Source: Mesorhizobium erdmanii USDA 3471 (lineage in GTDB: Bacteria; Pseudomonadota; Alphaproteobacteria; Rhizobiales; Rhizobiaceae). Taken from it: 64,000 nt of DNA. The DNA lies in the NCBI RefSeq assembly GCF_000472705.1, contig NZ_AXAE01000019.1:1-64000 (forward strand). Reading direction: 5' to 3'. Positions 26,208-34,921 of the stretch are shown piece after piece. The notes under the pieces were generated by a model. That model saw only the letters and a program-made list of their open reading frames with translations. It did no database searches and was not told the origin of the DNA. The translations under genes and the position numbers were made by a program. Numbering within the stretch: position 1 is the first letter of the stretch; each line of letters starts with the position of its first letter.

Positions 26208-27002
26208 TCAGTCCTTGTCGAGCCCGCCCGACATGTTGAGCCGCTCGGCGGTCATGTATCTGGGCGAATCGAGGCAAAGCCAGACGACCGCTTCAGCAAC
26301 TTCCGCGATCTCGGCGCGGCGGCCGAGCGGAATGCGGCGGGTGCGCTCGTCGAGGAAGGCCTGCAGATCGTCGCGGCCATTGGCTCGCGCAAGGTCGACC
26401 TCGGTCGAGCGCTGCATTTCCGTATCCATCATGCCGGGCGCCAGGCTGTTGACCAGCACGCCATAGGGCGCCAGCGCGACCGCCGCGGCGCGCGTGATGG
26501 AATCGACGCCGGCCTTGCTCGCCGTGTAGGCGGTGTAGTCGGGCAGCGCCATGCGCGAACCTGGCGAGGTGATGTTGACGATGCGCCCCGAACGCTGCTC
26601 GCGCATCACCCGGCCGGCCGCCTTGCAGGCCATGGCAAGCGCCGTGACGTTGAGCGCCAGCGTGCGCGTCCAGGCTCTGTAGGTGGCGTCGAGGAACGGC
26701 TCGATCACGCCATAGCCGGCATTGTTGACCAGGATGTCGATGCCACCCCAGCGCGCGACCACTTTTCCCACCGCCGCCTCCGGCGCGCCTTCCCCGGTGA
26801 AATCGCCGACGATGCATTCGCTTTCCGCGCCGGCGTCGCCGATCAGCGTGATCGTCTCCGCAAGCCCCTCGCCGTTGATGTCGGTGACCGCGACGACACA
26901 GCCGCGCCGGGCCAGCTGGACCGCCACCTCACGGCCGAGGCCGCCGGCGGCACCGGTGACCAGTGCTCTTCGTTGCGTCGTATTCTGATTTTCGACTGGC
27001 AA
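26208..27002 (-). CDS. Short-chain dehydrogenase/reductase, catalytic residues intact
   Basis: The 264-residue SDR has TGAAGGLG, NNAGYG, Ser in NITSPGS and YTASK, so it should be active. The likely role is a sugar or polyol oxidoreductase feeding the pathway. The start is a TTG at 27002 with GGGAGG about eight bases upstream. It heads the minus-strand operon divergent from the dehydratase at 27122, across an ACCGGT operator. Confidence 0.9.
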   Translation of the reverse strand: MPVENQNTTQRRALVTGAAGGLGREVAVQLARRGCVVAVTDINGEGLAETITLIGDAGAESECIVGDFTGEGAPEAAVGKVVARWGGIDILVNNAGYGVIEPFLDATYRAWTRTLALNVTALAMACKAAGRVMREQRSGRIVNITSPGSRMALPDYTAYTASKAGVDSITRAAAVALAPYGVLVNSLAPGMMDTEMQRSTEVDLARANGRDDLQAFLDERTRRIPLGRRAEIAEVAEAVVWLCLDSPRYMTAERLNMSGGLDKD

Positions 27003-27026
27003 GCGAACACCCTCCCGGTGGCCATC

Positions 27027-27055
27027 TTGACGGGATTGATACCGGTACCATAAAT
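27027..27055 (+). promoter_or_regulatory. Promoter with overlapping ACCGGT-type operator, copy 1
   Basis: TTGACG at 27027-27032 and ATAAAT at 27050-27055 are separated by 17 bases and could form a sigma-70-type promoter for the gene at 27122. The palindrome ATTGATACCGGTACCAT at 27035-27051 fills the spacer and touches the -10. The same palindrome, inverted, overlaps a promoter at 34820. Binding there would block both divergent units. LacI/GntR-type repressors such as the one at 22135 recognise ACCGGT centres. Confidence 0.65.
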
Positions 27056-27121
27056 GGCTGTCAACGACGATGTGCTATCGTCCCGCCGATCGCATGTTCC
27101 GCCGCAACCGGGAGAAAAAAG

Positions 27122-28342
27122 ATGAAAGTCGTCGCGCTCGAAACGCTGCAGCTGGCGGAGTTCCCCTTCCTGTTCTGGCTGCGCGTCCACACCGATGCCG
27201 GCCTCATCGGCACCGGCGAGACCTTCTGGGCGCCGGGGCCGGTCGCCGCCTACATCCACGACAATGTCGCGTCCTATCTCCTGGGCAAGGATCCGCGCGA
27301 CATCGAGCTGCACGACCGCACGCTGGGCAGCGTCTATGTCGGCGCGAGGGATTCCGGCGCCGAGCTGCGCGGCAATTCCGCCGTCAACATCGCGCTGTGG
27401 GATATCTATGGCCAGGCGCTCGGCGAGCCGGTCTGGCGGCTGCTTGGCGGACGCACCCACAGAAACGTCCCCATCTACAACACTTGCGCCGGCTACAAAC
27501 ATGCCCGTGCGACGAAGAAAAACGCGCTGTTCGAGCGCGGCGAGGACTGGTCGCTCAAGTCAGGCGATTCGAACGAAGGCCCGTATGAGGACCTGCTCGC
27601 CTGGCGCTACAATGCCGGCGACCTTGCCAGGAGCCTGAAATCCGAAGGTATCGGCGCCATGAAGATATGGCCGTTCGACATCGCCGCCGAGGCATCGAAC
27701 GGCGCCCGCATTTCGCTGGCCGACCTCGACAAGGCGCTGGAGCCTTTTCACAAGATACGCGAGGCCGTCGGCCGCGACATGGAAATCATGGTCGAACTGC
27801 ACGGCCTGTGGACCTTGCCGCCGGCTTTGCGCATCGCCGAGGCGCTGAAAGCCTTCGACGTCGCCTGGCTGGAGGAGCCGGTCCGCTACAACGAGCTCGA
27901 CGCGATGGCCGAGCTGGCCCGCCACACCTCGATACCGATCGCCGCCAGCGAACGGCTGGCCTCGCGGCAGATGTTCAAGCAGCTGATCGACAAGCGCGCC
28001 GCCAGCGTGATCATGATCGACCTCGCCTGGTGCGGCGGGCTCTCCGAAGCACGCAAGATCGCCAACATGGCCGAAGCCAGCGAATTGCCGGTCACCTTGC
28101 ACGATTGTACCGGGCCGATCGTCTATGCCGCCAGCTGCGCGTTGTCGGCGACCTTGCCGAACGTCAATTACCAGGAAGCGGTGCGCGCCTATTTCACCGG
28201 CTGGTACACCGAAATCGTCGCCGACATTCCACCGGTCAAGGACGGCCATGTCGCGCCGCTCGAAGGTCCGGGGCTCGGTCTCAGCCTGCGGCCGGAGCTG
28301 TTCCAGCGGCCTGACGCGGCCGTGCGGATCACCAAAATCTAG
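27122..28342 (+). CDS. Enolase-superfamily dehydratase/racemase (MR-MLE), second copy
   Basis: The 406-residue protein is another mandelate-racemase-type enzyme, only distantly similar to the one at 23183. Likely metal ligands are Glu in IMVELHGLW, Glu in AWLEEPVRY and Glu in AASERLAS; His in VTLHDCTGP is a likely general base. It would dehydrate or epimerise a sugar acid. It is transcribed away from the SDR/transketolase operon, sharing its operator. Start is the ATG at 27122, preceded by GGGAGAAAA. Confidence 0.9.
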   Translation: MKVVALETLQLAEFPFLFWLRVHTDAGLIGTGETFWAPGPVAAYIHDNVASYLLGKDPRDIELHDRTLGSVYVGARDSGAELRGNSAVNIALWDIYGQALGEPVWRLLGGRTHRNVPIYNTCAGYKHARATKKNALFERGEDWSLKSGDSNEGPYEDLLAWRYNAGDLARSLKSEGIGAMKIWPFDIAAEASNGARISLADLDKALEPFHKIREAVGRDMEIMVELHGLWTLPPALRIAEALKAFDVAWLEEPVRYNELDAMAELARHTSIPIAASERLASRQMFKQLIDKRAASVIMIDLAWCGGLSEARKIANMAEASELPVTLHDCTGPIVYAASCALSATLPNVNYQEAVRAYFTGWYTEIVADIPPVKDGHVAPLEGPGLGLSLRPELFQRPDAAVRITKI

Positions 28343-28375
28343 CCTCTCGTTCGGCGCTGCTCAGAGGCAGTAGAC

Positions 28376-28396
28376 ATTATGCTATTATAATCTATG
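28376..28396. promoter_or_regulatory. AT-rich dyad operator, copy 2
   Basis: GCTATTATAATCTATG at 28381-28396, preceded by ATTAT, lies 80 bp before the E1 fusion gene. Read on the minus strand it contains ATTATAATAGCATAA, identical to copy 1. It is a plausible GntR-regulator site controlling the dehydrogenase operon. Confidence 0.6.
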
Positions 28397-28475
28397 ATGC
28401 GCCGAAGCGAGTGACCAACAAGCTCGCGCCGGCGCTCTGCCGCCCGGTGTCAGGTTCAGTTTCAGGGAGGCTTTG

Positions 28476-30872
28476 GTGGCAATGTCCGCGGCGCGCGCAC
28501 GCGACGAGTTCAAGGGCGCTCCAAACCTGCCCGATCCAGAAATTCTGCTCGATCTGTTCGAACGCATGGTGCTGTTGCGACGTTTCGAAAGCATCGCCCA
28601 GATCGCCTGTCGCAAGGGCGAAACGCCTGGCTTCCTGCATCTCTATATTGGCGAGGAAGCGACCGGTGTCGGCGTCTGCGCGCATCTCAGGCCAACCGAC
28701 TGGGTGACGTCGACCCATCGCGGCCATGGCCACGCCCTGGCCAAGGGCGCCGATCCCGGCCGCGTGATGGCCGAACTGTTCGGCAAGGTTGACGGCATTT
28801 GCGGCGGCCGTGGCGGCACCATGCATCTCTACGATCGCTCGGTCGGCCTGTTCGGCACCAACGGCATCGTCGCTGCCGGCATCGGCCATGCCGTCGGCAT
28901 CGGCATGAGCGCCCGCCAGCAGGGCCGTGACGACATCGGCGTCGCTTTCTTCGGCGATGGCGCTGCCAACCATGGCGGCTTTCACGAGGCGCTCAACTTC
29001 GCCGCCGTGCAGCGGGCGCCGGCGGTCTTCATCTGCGAGAACAACCTCTACGCCACTGCCACACCACTCAAATCGATCACGCTCAATCCCGAGATCGCAA
29101 CCAAGGCCGCCTCGTATGGCATGCCGGGGGTCGCGGTCGACGGCAATGATGTCTTCGCCGTCTGGCTGGCCATGAAGGAAGCGACCGAGCGCGCCCGAGC
29201 CGGCAAGGGTCCAACGCTGATCGAGGCCAAGACCTACCGAATCGTCGGCCATCATGAAGGCGATCCGGTCATCGGCACTTACCGGACGCAAGAAGAGCTC
29301 GACGCCTGGATCAAGCGCGATCCGATCGACATGTTCCGCAAGAAGCTGGTCGAGGATTACGGCATCGCCGATGCCGAGGCGCTAACCGCGATCGAAGCGC
29401 GGATCGAGAAGGTGGTCGAGGACGCACTGACCTTCGCCCGCAATTCGCCCGAACCCGACCCGGCAACGGTGCGCCTGCATGTCTTCGCCGATCCGATCAA
29501 TCCGCCGGCTGCCTTGGCTAGGCGCGCCGTCGGCGAGACGCGCACGCAAGGATGGCTCGAGGCGGTGCGCGACGGCCTCGCCGAGGAAATGCGCGCCAAC
29601 CCGGCGATCCTTTATTTCGGTGAGGGCACCGGCGAGCGCGGCGGCAGTTTCGCCCATACCAAAAGCCTCTGGCAGGAATTCGGCGCCGATCGCATGGTCG
29701 ACACGCCGATCTCCGAACAAGGTTTTACCGCTGCCGCCGTCGGCGCCTCGGCCACCGGAGCGCGCACCGTCTCGGACCTGATGTTCGCCGACTTCGCTTT
29801 CGAGACCGCCGGCCAGATTTTCCTGCAAGCGGCGAAACTGCGCTATATGACCAGCGGCCTGATGAGCGCGCCGATGGTGGTGCGCGTCGGCGCCGGCGCG
29901 CTGCGCAGTTCCGGCCCGCACCACAGCGGTATCTATCATCCGGTTTTTGCCCATATGCCCGGCCTCATCGTCTGCGTGCCGTCAACGCCGGCCGACGCCA
30001 AGGGCCTGATGAAGACGGCGCTCAGGGCCGGCGATCCTGTCATTATGCTGGAACCCAAGGCGCTCTTCGCCTCCAAGGGCGAAGTGCCGGTCGGGGAGCA
30101 TTTTGTCCCGTTCGGCGTCGCCCGCATCGCGCGGGAGGGTGCCGACATCACCATCGTCGCCGCCGGCCAGATGGTGCAGCGTGCGCTGGAGGCAGCCGAA
30201 GCCTTGGCCGGCGAAGGCGTGGAGGCGGAGGTGATCGACCCGCGCACCATCATGCCGCTCGACATTGACAGCATCGTCGCCAGTGTCAGGAAAACCCATC
30301 GCCTGCTCATCGTCGACGAAGCCTGGGCGATGTGCGGCCTGGGCGGCGAGATTGCCCAGGCCATCAACGAGCTGGCCTTCGACGAACTCGACGCGCCGCC
30401 GGGCAGGCTGCACACCGCGCCGACCTCGCATCCCTTCGCGCCGGTGCTGGAGCGCGCCATGCTGGTCGACACGGCGCGCATCGCGCAGGGCGCGCGCGAT
30501 GTCATAGCAGGCCAGCCGCCTGTGCCGGATCACTGGTACACGGTCGGCCTGAAAAGTGCCGCGCCGGCTAAATCCGCGCCTGTTCCAGCCAAGAAGCTGC
30601 CGGCAGCGCCGCCGGCCCAGGCACCCGCCGCCGGGGGCGACGAGCCGGTCACAATGCCGTTCGGCGATCTCACAGTCAGTGAAGGAACGGTCGTCAAATG
30701 GCTGAAGGCGGTCGGCGACCCGGTCAAGGAAGGCGAGCTGATTGCCGAGATCGAAACCGACAAGGCCGTGGTGGAGATAGAGGCGCCTCTCAGCGGAACG
30801 CTTGTCGCCATCGACCAGCCGGTCGGCGCCGTGGTGCCGATGGGCGGCCGCATCGGCGGCATCAAGAAATAA
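28476..30872 (+). CDS. 2-oxoacid/acetoin dehydrogenase E1: alpha, beta and lipoyl domains in one polypeptide
   Basis: The 798-residue product contains three parts that are normally separate proteins. Residues about 10-340 are E1alpha with the TPP motif GDGAANHGGFHEALNF ending at ENN. Residues about 365-690 are E1beta (GEGTGERGG, SEQGFTAAAVG, PHHSGIYHP). After an Ala/Pro-rich linker, residues about 715-798 form a biotinyl-lipoyl domain with the lipoyl Lys763 in ETDKAVVEI. It should decarboxylate a 2-oxo acid (or cleave an acetoin-like compound) and load its own lipoyl arm. The GTG at 28476 follows GGAGG by five bases; an ATG lies at 28482. The next two genes belong to the same unit. Confidence 0.92.
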   Translation: MAMSAARARDEFKGAPNLPDPEILLDLFERMVLLRRFESIAQIACRKGETPGFLHLYIGEEATGVGVCAHLRPTDWVTSTHRGHGHALAKGADPGRVMAELFGKVDGICGGRGGTMHLYDRSVGLFGTNGIVAAGIGHAVGIGMSARQQGRDDIGVAFFGDGAANHGGFHEALNFAAVQRAPAVFICENNLYATATPLKSITLNPEIATKAASYGMPGVAVDGNDVFAVWLAMKEATERARAGKGPTLIEAKTYRIVGHHEGDPVIGTYRTQEELDAWIKRDPIDMFRKKLVEDYGIADAEALTAIEARIEKVVEDALTFARNSPEPDPATVRLHVFADPINPPAALARRAVGETRTQGWLEAVRDGLAEEMRANPAILYFGEGTGERGGSFAHTKSLWQEFGADRMVDTPISEQGFTAAAVGASATGARTVSDLMFADFAFETAGQIFLQAAKLRYMTSGLMSAPMVVRVGAGALRSSGPHHSGIYHPVFAHMPGLIVCVPSTPADAKGLMKTALRAGDPVIMLEPKALFASKGEVPVGEHFVPFGVARIAREGADITIVAAGQMVQRALEAAEALAGEGVEAEVIDPRTIMPLDIDSIVASVRKTHRLLIVDEAWAMCGLGGEIAQAINELAFDELDAPPGRLHTAPTSHPFAPVLERAMLVDTARIAQGARDVIAGQPPVPDHWYTVGLKSAAPAKSAPVPAKKLPAAPPAQAPAAGGDEPVTMPFGDLTVSEGTVVKWLKAVGDPVKEGELIAEIETDKAVVEIEAPLSGTLVAIDQPVGAVVPMGGRIGGIKK

Positions 30873-30903
30873 TCATCGTACGGAAGAAATCCGAAGGACT
30901 GGC

Positions 30904-31914
30904 ATGAAGATCCTGTGCGCCAACTGGCAAGCCGCCGACGAGGCCGAACTCGAGCGGGAACATTATCGCGACATCGAGTTCCTCCTCGCCCACTCGACCA
31001 ACGACAGGGCCGCGGCACTCGATCCGGCCGTCTGCGCGTCGGTCGACGCCGTCATCAACTATTCGCCCACCCACAATGTCGCGGCCGCCCCGACAGCCTT
31101 TCCCAAGGCCAGGATCGCCGTTCGCTCCGGCGTCGGCTTCGACAACATCGACACGTCGGGTTGGGGCGCGCGCGGGATTCCGGCCTGCAACGTGCCGGAC
31201 TATGGCACGACCGAAGTCGCCGACCATGCCGTCGGCCTGATGCTGGCGCTGACGCGCGGCACATCCGCCTATGGCGCGGCGCTTTGCGGCCATGGCGCCG
31301 AAGGCTGGCATTTCTCCAAGGCGCCGCTGGTGCGCCGGCACAAGGGCGCGACCTTCGGCATTGTCGGTCTCGGCCGCATCGGCCTCGCCACCGCCCGCCG
31401 CGCCGCCGCCTTCGACATGAAGGTGGTGTTTTACGACCCGCATCTCCTGTCCGGCGTCGACCTGTCGACCGGTTACGAGCGGGTCCATTCGCTGGGCGAA
31501 CTGATGGGGCGCGCGGATGTGGTCAGCGTCCACGCGCCGCTGAGCGACGAAACCCGCAAGCTGCTTGGCGCGGCCGCATTCGCCGCCGCCAAGCCCGGTC
31601 TTGTCCTGGTCAACACGGCGCGCGGCCCAATCGTCGACCTCGGCGCGCTGGAGGCGGCGATGCGTGACGGCACCGTCGCCGGCGCGGGACTGGACGTCTT
31701 GCCGAACGAACCCGGCGATCTCGACCATCCGCTGCTGGCGGCATGGCGTGCCCGGGAGCCCTGGATCGCCAACCGCCTGATCGTCACCCCGCACGCCGCC
31801 TTCTACAGCCCGGCATCGATGCGCGACCTCAGGCTGAAATCGATCGAGGTCGTGCATGCCTATCTCGTCGAGGGCCGGCTCACCAACTGCGTCAATTCAG
31901 AGTATTTGAAATGA
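30904..31914 (+). CDS. D-isomer-specific 2-hydroxyacid dehydrogenase
   Basis: The 336-residue protein has the GLGRIG dinucleotide loop, catalytic Arg in NTARGPIVD, Glu in LDVLPNEPGD and His in TPHAAFYSP. It interconverts a D-2-hydroxy acid and a 2-oxo acid with NAD(H). Placed between the E1 fusion and the E2-like gene, it could supply the 2-oxo acid for the dehydrogenase complex. Its stop overlaps the next ATG as ATGA. It resembles CtBP-like members (YGTTEVADHAVGLMLALTRG). Confidence 0.92.
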   Translation: MKILCANWQAADEAELEREHYRDIEFLLAHSTNDRAAALDPAVCASVDAVINYSPTHNVAAAPTAFPKARIAVRSGVGFDNIDTSGWGARGIPACNVPDYGTTEVADHAVGLMLALTRGTSAYGAALCGHGAEGWHFSKAPLVRRHKGATFGIVGLGRIGLATARRAAAFDMKVVFYDPHLLSGVDLSTGYERVHSLGELMGRADVVSVHAPLSDETRKLLGAAAFAAAKPGLVLVNTARGPIVDLGALEAAMRDGTVAGAGLDVLPNEPGDLDHPLLAAWRAREPWIANRLIVTPHAAFYSPASMRDLRLKSIEVVHAYLVEGRLTNCVNSEYLK

Positions 31915-32636
31915 ATGTCGCGCTGGCGCAAACTGTACGCGTGGCCGTGTCGCCCTATGCCCGCCGGCTGGCGCGCGAACGGTCTCTGCCTCTCGAAGCG
32001 CTTCGCGGCAGCGGCCCTGGCGGGCGTATCCTGGCCGCCGATGTCGTGAACTTCGTTCCGGTTGCCGCGCCGGTTTCGCCCGAAGTCGTCGCCGCGGCGG
32101 CGGCACTTCCCCCGGCCGCGTCCCGGATCGCCGCTTTTGCCACGTCCGTTGCCCTCGGCGCACTGCATGATTTGCTGGCGGCGCTTGAGAGGTCGGGGCA
32201 TGTGTTGGCCATCGACGACGTGCTGCTGCGGGCTGTCGGTCGAGTCTTCGCCGAGATGCCTGACACCGCCAAGCTCGGCGACGCTTCGGTGGCGCTGGAG
32301 TTGCCAGGCCGGCAAACCGTATTCGCCATGATCCCCGAAATGTCCCTGACATCGCTGCGCACAATGCGGCTTGCGGCATTGGCCGACAGCCGTGATGAAA
32401 CGGAAACCCCGGCGGTGTTGTCCCTGCGGCTGCTGCCGGCGCGCGACATCCGGCCGGTGATGATGCCGCTCCTGCCGGGTCGCGCCATGCGCCTCACCGT
32501 CTCGCTCGACATGGCGGCCGACCACGCCGAATGCCTGCTGACGGCGGATGCGGCAAGCATGGGTGAAGCCGCCGCCGCCGCGTGGCTCGCGACCCTGAAA
32601 TCGGCGATCGAACAGCCGCTTCGGCTCTTTGTCTGA
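31911..32636 (+). CDS. E2-like protein: subunit-binding domain plus degenerate acyltransferase domain
   Basis: The 241-residue protein begins with a peripheral subunit-binding domain (about residues 9-45: VAVSPYARRLARERSLPLEA, GSGPGGRILAADV) that normally docks E1 or E3. The rest looks like a shrunken E2 catalytic domain, ending LATLKSAIEQPLRLF. The catalytic HHxxxDG is absent; the region reads DMAADHAECLLTAD. There is no lipoyl domain, consistent with its location on the E1 fusion. It may serve as a scaffold that recruits E3, not as an acyltransferase. No E3 gene lies in the window. Confidence 0.8.
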   Translation: MNVALAQTVRVAVSPYARRLARERSLPLEALRGSGPGGRILAADVVNFVPVAAPVSPEVVAAAAALPPAASRIAAFATSVALGALHDLLAALERSGHVLAIDDVLLRAVGRVFAEMPDTAKLGDASVALELPGRQTVFAMIPEMSLTSLRTMRLAALADSRDETETPAVLSLRLLPARDIRPVMMPLLPGRAMRLTVSLDMAADHAECLLTADAASMGEAAAAAWLATLKSAIEQPLRLFV

Positions 32637-32680
32637 GCCGGTTGATCGTCGACAGCCTTGCCTAGCCTCTTGCGAAGGAA

Positions 32681-32694
32681 GCTATTATAAAAGC
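32681..32694. promoter_or_regulatory. AT-rich dyad operator, copy 3, before the GntR gene
   Basis: GCTATTATAAAAGC lies 25 bp before the GntR start. Its complement contains TTATAATAGC, shared with the copies at 20557, 28381 and 33569. Position right at the regulator's own promoter suggests autoregulation. Confidence 0.6.
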
Positions 32695-32718
32695 TTCGAC
32701 ACAGGCGCGACGAGGCAC

Positions 32719-33483
32719 ATGGACCACCCCAGCATCGACAGTCTTCCCAGGCGCACGCTCGGCCGTGCCAACGGCCCGCTCTATCGCCAGCTCGCCGATA
32801 TCCTGCGCGAGCCGATCGGCAATGGCACCTTCCCCGTCGGCGGCGAATTGCCGAAGGAAGCGGCCATTGCCGAGCATTTCGGCGTCAGCCTCATCACAGT
32901 GCGCCAGGCGCTGCGCGATCTCGAGGCCGACGGCCTGATCCGCAAACGCTCGGCCAAGCCGGCAGTGGTGGCGGCGCGCAATCCGTCGGTCAATCTGAGC
33001 TGGAAGTTCAAGAACTTCGCCGACATGGCCGCCTTCACCAAGGACGCCGAGTTGACGGTGAAATCCTACCGCAAGGAGGTTTCGCCCGTGCTCCAGCGCC
33101 ATTTCGGCATGGGCAAGGACGAGGCGGGCTACTGTTTGCGTGGCATCCTGTCGGTAGGCGAGCAGAAGAAGGCGCAGATCACCAGCTATTTCCCTCCGTC
33201 CGTCGGGGCGAAGCTGAAGCGGGACGATTTCTCCGATGTGCTGATCTTTCGTTCGGTGCAACGGCATCTCGGCCTGCGGTTGGACGTCGCGCATGTCACG
33301 GTGCGGGCCGAGATCGCCGATGAGGTCATCGCGGAAGATCTTGGCATCGCGCCGGGCAGTGCAATCCTCAGCGTCGAGATGCTCTATCAGTCGGCTGACC
33401 AGCAGAGCATCGAGTTCACCATCGCGCGTCATCCGGCCGACCTGTTCAGCATCAGCTACGACGCACCGAACGACCTGGCCTGA
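32719..33483 (+). CDS. GntR-family regulator with UTRA effector domain (HutC type)
   Basis: The 254-residue protein has a winged HTH (YRQLADILREPIGNGTFPVG, then HFGVSLITVRQALRDLEADG) and a C-terminal UTRA domain that binds a small ligand. I chose the ATG at 32719 because family members begin shortly before the HTH; the ORF extends upstream only by overlap with the E2-like gene. The TTATAATAGC dyad precedes its own gene and three other units nearby, so it is the best candidate to bind it. Confidence 0.88.
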   Translation: MDHPSIDSLPRRTLGRANGPLYRQLADILREPIGNGTFPVGGELPKEAAIAEHFGVSLITVRQALRDLEADGLIRKRSAKPAVVAARNPSVNLSWKFKNFADMAAFTKDAELTVKSYRKEVSPVLQRHFGMGKDEAGYCLRGILSVGEQKKAQITSYFPPSVGAKLKRDDFSDVLIFRSVQRHLGLRLDVAHVTVRAEIADEVIAEDLGIAPGSAILSVEMLYQSADQQSIEFTIARHPADLFSISYDAPNDLA

Positions 33484-33568
33484 ACCCGATAGGGGTTCAT
33501 CGATGCGCCTTATCGGGGGATAGTGCGTGCGCGGATTTCCTTGCCATGGCCATGGACAGTTTTATAAA

Positions 33569-33588
33569 ATTATAATAGCATCATAGCT
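33569..33588. promoter_or_regulatory. AT-rich dyad operator, copy 4, before the first tandem binding protein
   Basis: ATTATAATAGCATCATAGC at 33570-33588 lies about 105 bp before the ATG at 33692. It matches copies 1 and 2 over ATTATAATAGCAT. It probably places the transporter operon under the same regulator as the dehydrogenase genes. Confidence 0.6.
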
Positions 33589-33691
33589 AGGATGAAGGCC
33601 GTGCCGAAAGCCACGATCGAACGTGGATGCGCGGCCCCGTCCGATATCGGCGCGCTCGAGCGGCCGATACCAGATACGGGAGGAGGAAATC

Positions 33692-34756
33692 ATGAAAGCA
33701 GGCGTATTTTTCGCCGGCCTTGCGGCGATCACGGTTACTTTGCTGTCGGTCGAAGCCGTGCCGGCCAATGCACAGGACAAGAAGCCCTACACCATCTATC
33801 TCTCCAACAATTTCGTCGGCAACGACTGGCGCCAGCAGATGCTGCGCAGCGCCGACATCGCGGTCAAGAAGCCGCCACTCGCCGGCCGTGTCGACCTCAA
33901 GGTCGAGGTGGTCGAGACCACGGTCCAGGCACAGATCAATTCCCTCAACAACATCATTCGCAACAAGCCCGATGCCATCGTCATCGATGCCGGCTCCGGC
34001 GAAGCGCTCAACCCGACGATCGAGAAGGCCTGCAATGCCGGCATCGTCGTCATCGCCTTCGATCAGATCGTCAGCGCTCCCTGTGCCTACACGATGGAGT
34101 CCGACTGGGGCCGGGCACCGCGCGTCGAGGCCGAATGGCTGGTCAAGAAACTCGGCGGCAAGGGCAAGATCCTCGTCGACCGCGGGCTTGCCGGCGCTCC
34201 GATTTCGGCCCAGCTGCAGGGTGGTTTCGAGGAAGTCATCAAGAAATATCCGGGCATCGAAGTGGTCGGCTATTTCAACGGCGACTATGCGCTGGGGCCG
34301 GAGCAGGCCGGTGTCGCCAGCCTGCTGGCGGCGCATCCGCAGGTCGACGCCATCTTCGTCCAGGGCTACGGCGCCGGAGCGATCAAGGCACTGCAGGATG
34401 CCGGTCGCCCGATCGTTCCCGTCACCGGCAGCCCTTTCAACCTGACGACCACGACCTGCGCGCAGACGCAAGGCGCGCAGTGCATCCTGGCGCCCAACCC
34501 TGCCTATCTGTCCGCCGAGGCGCTGAAGCTCGCCGTGGACATACTCGACGGCAAGAAGCCGGCGGAGAAGAAGATCCTGCTGCGCAACGCCTTCCTGACT
34601 ACCGATCCGGTGCCGTCGGAATTGTATCCTGATGCGGCCATGCAGAAAATCGAGGTGGGCAAGAACGCCTTTCCCGACATGGCGCCGGGCCTGTTTCTTC
34701 CCGTCAGCCCGGACTGGGTGGAAATCACCCCGGCCGAGGCCGCCGGCTCGAAATGA
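33692..34756 (+). CDS. Sugar ABC transporter binding protein, tandem paralog 1
   Basis: The 354-residue precursor has a signal peptide (AGLAAITVTLLSVEAVPANA, cleavage near residue 27) and a Peripla_BP_4 domain. The start of the mature protein, DKKPYTIYLSNNFVGNDWRQ, is nearly identical to the paralog at 34922, and the two are clearly alike throughout. The ATG at 33692 follows GGGAGGAGG. It delivers substrate to the permease pair at 37564-39560. The upstream operator is the AT-rich dyad, unlike that of the paralog. Confidence 0.93.
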   Translation: MKAGVFFAGLAAITVTLLSVEAVPANAQDKKPYTIYLSNNFVGNDWRQQMLRSADIAVKKPPLAGRVDLKVEVVETTVQAQINSLNNIIRNKPDAIVIDAGSGEALNPTIEKACNAGIVVIAFDQIVSAPCAYTMESDWGRAPRVEAEWLVKKLGGKGKILVDRGLAGAPISAQLQGGFEEVIKKYPGIEVVGYFNGDYALGPEQAGVASLLAAHPQVDAIFVQGYGAGAIKALQDAGRPIVPVTGSPFNLTTTTCAQTQGAQCILAPNPAYLSAEALKLAVDILDGKKPAEKKILLRNAFLTTDPVPSELYPDAAMQKIEVGKNAFPDMAPGLFLPVSPDWVEITPAEAAGSK

Positions 34757-34819
34757 CGCAGCCTGCGGGCGGGTGACGAAATGGCAGCGTCCAGGCCCTC
34801 CGATACGCCTTGGCTTAAA

Positions 34820-34849
34820 TTGACAAGGCGTATTGGTACCGGTATCAAT
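34820..34849 (+). promoter_or_regulatory. Sigma-70-type promoter with overlapping ACCGGT operator, copy 2
   Basis: TTGACA at 34820-34825 and TATCAA at 34843-34848 are 17 bases apart, a good promoter for the second binding-protein gene. The palindrome ATTGGTACCGGTATCAAT at 34832-34849 covers the spacer and the -10. It is the inverse counterpart of the operator at 27035-27051. A LacI-type repressor bound here would block RNA polymerase. Confidence 0.75.
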
Positions 34850-34921
34850 TTGGATGCAAAACCCGCCAAGGCGGCGAAGTCCGTCAGCGCCGATGCAGGA
34901 AACACGAAGGAGGAGAGACCT

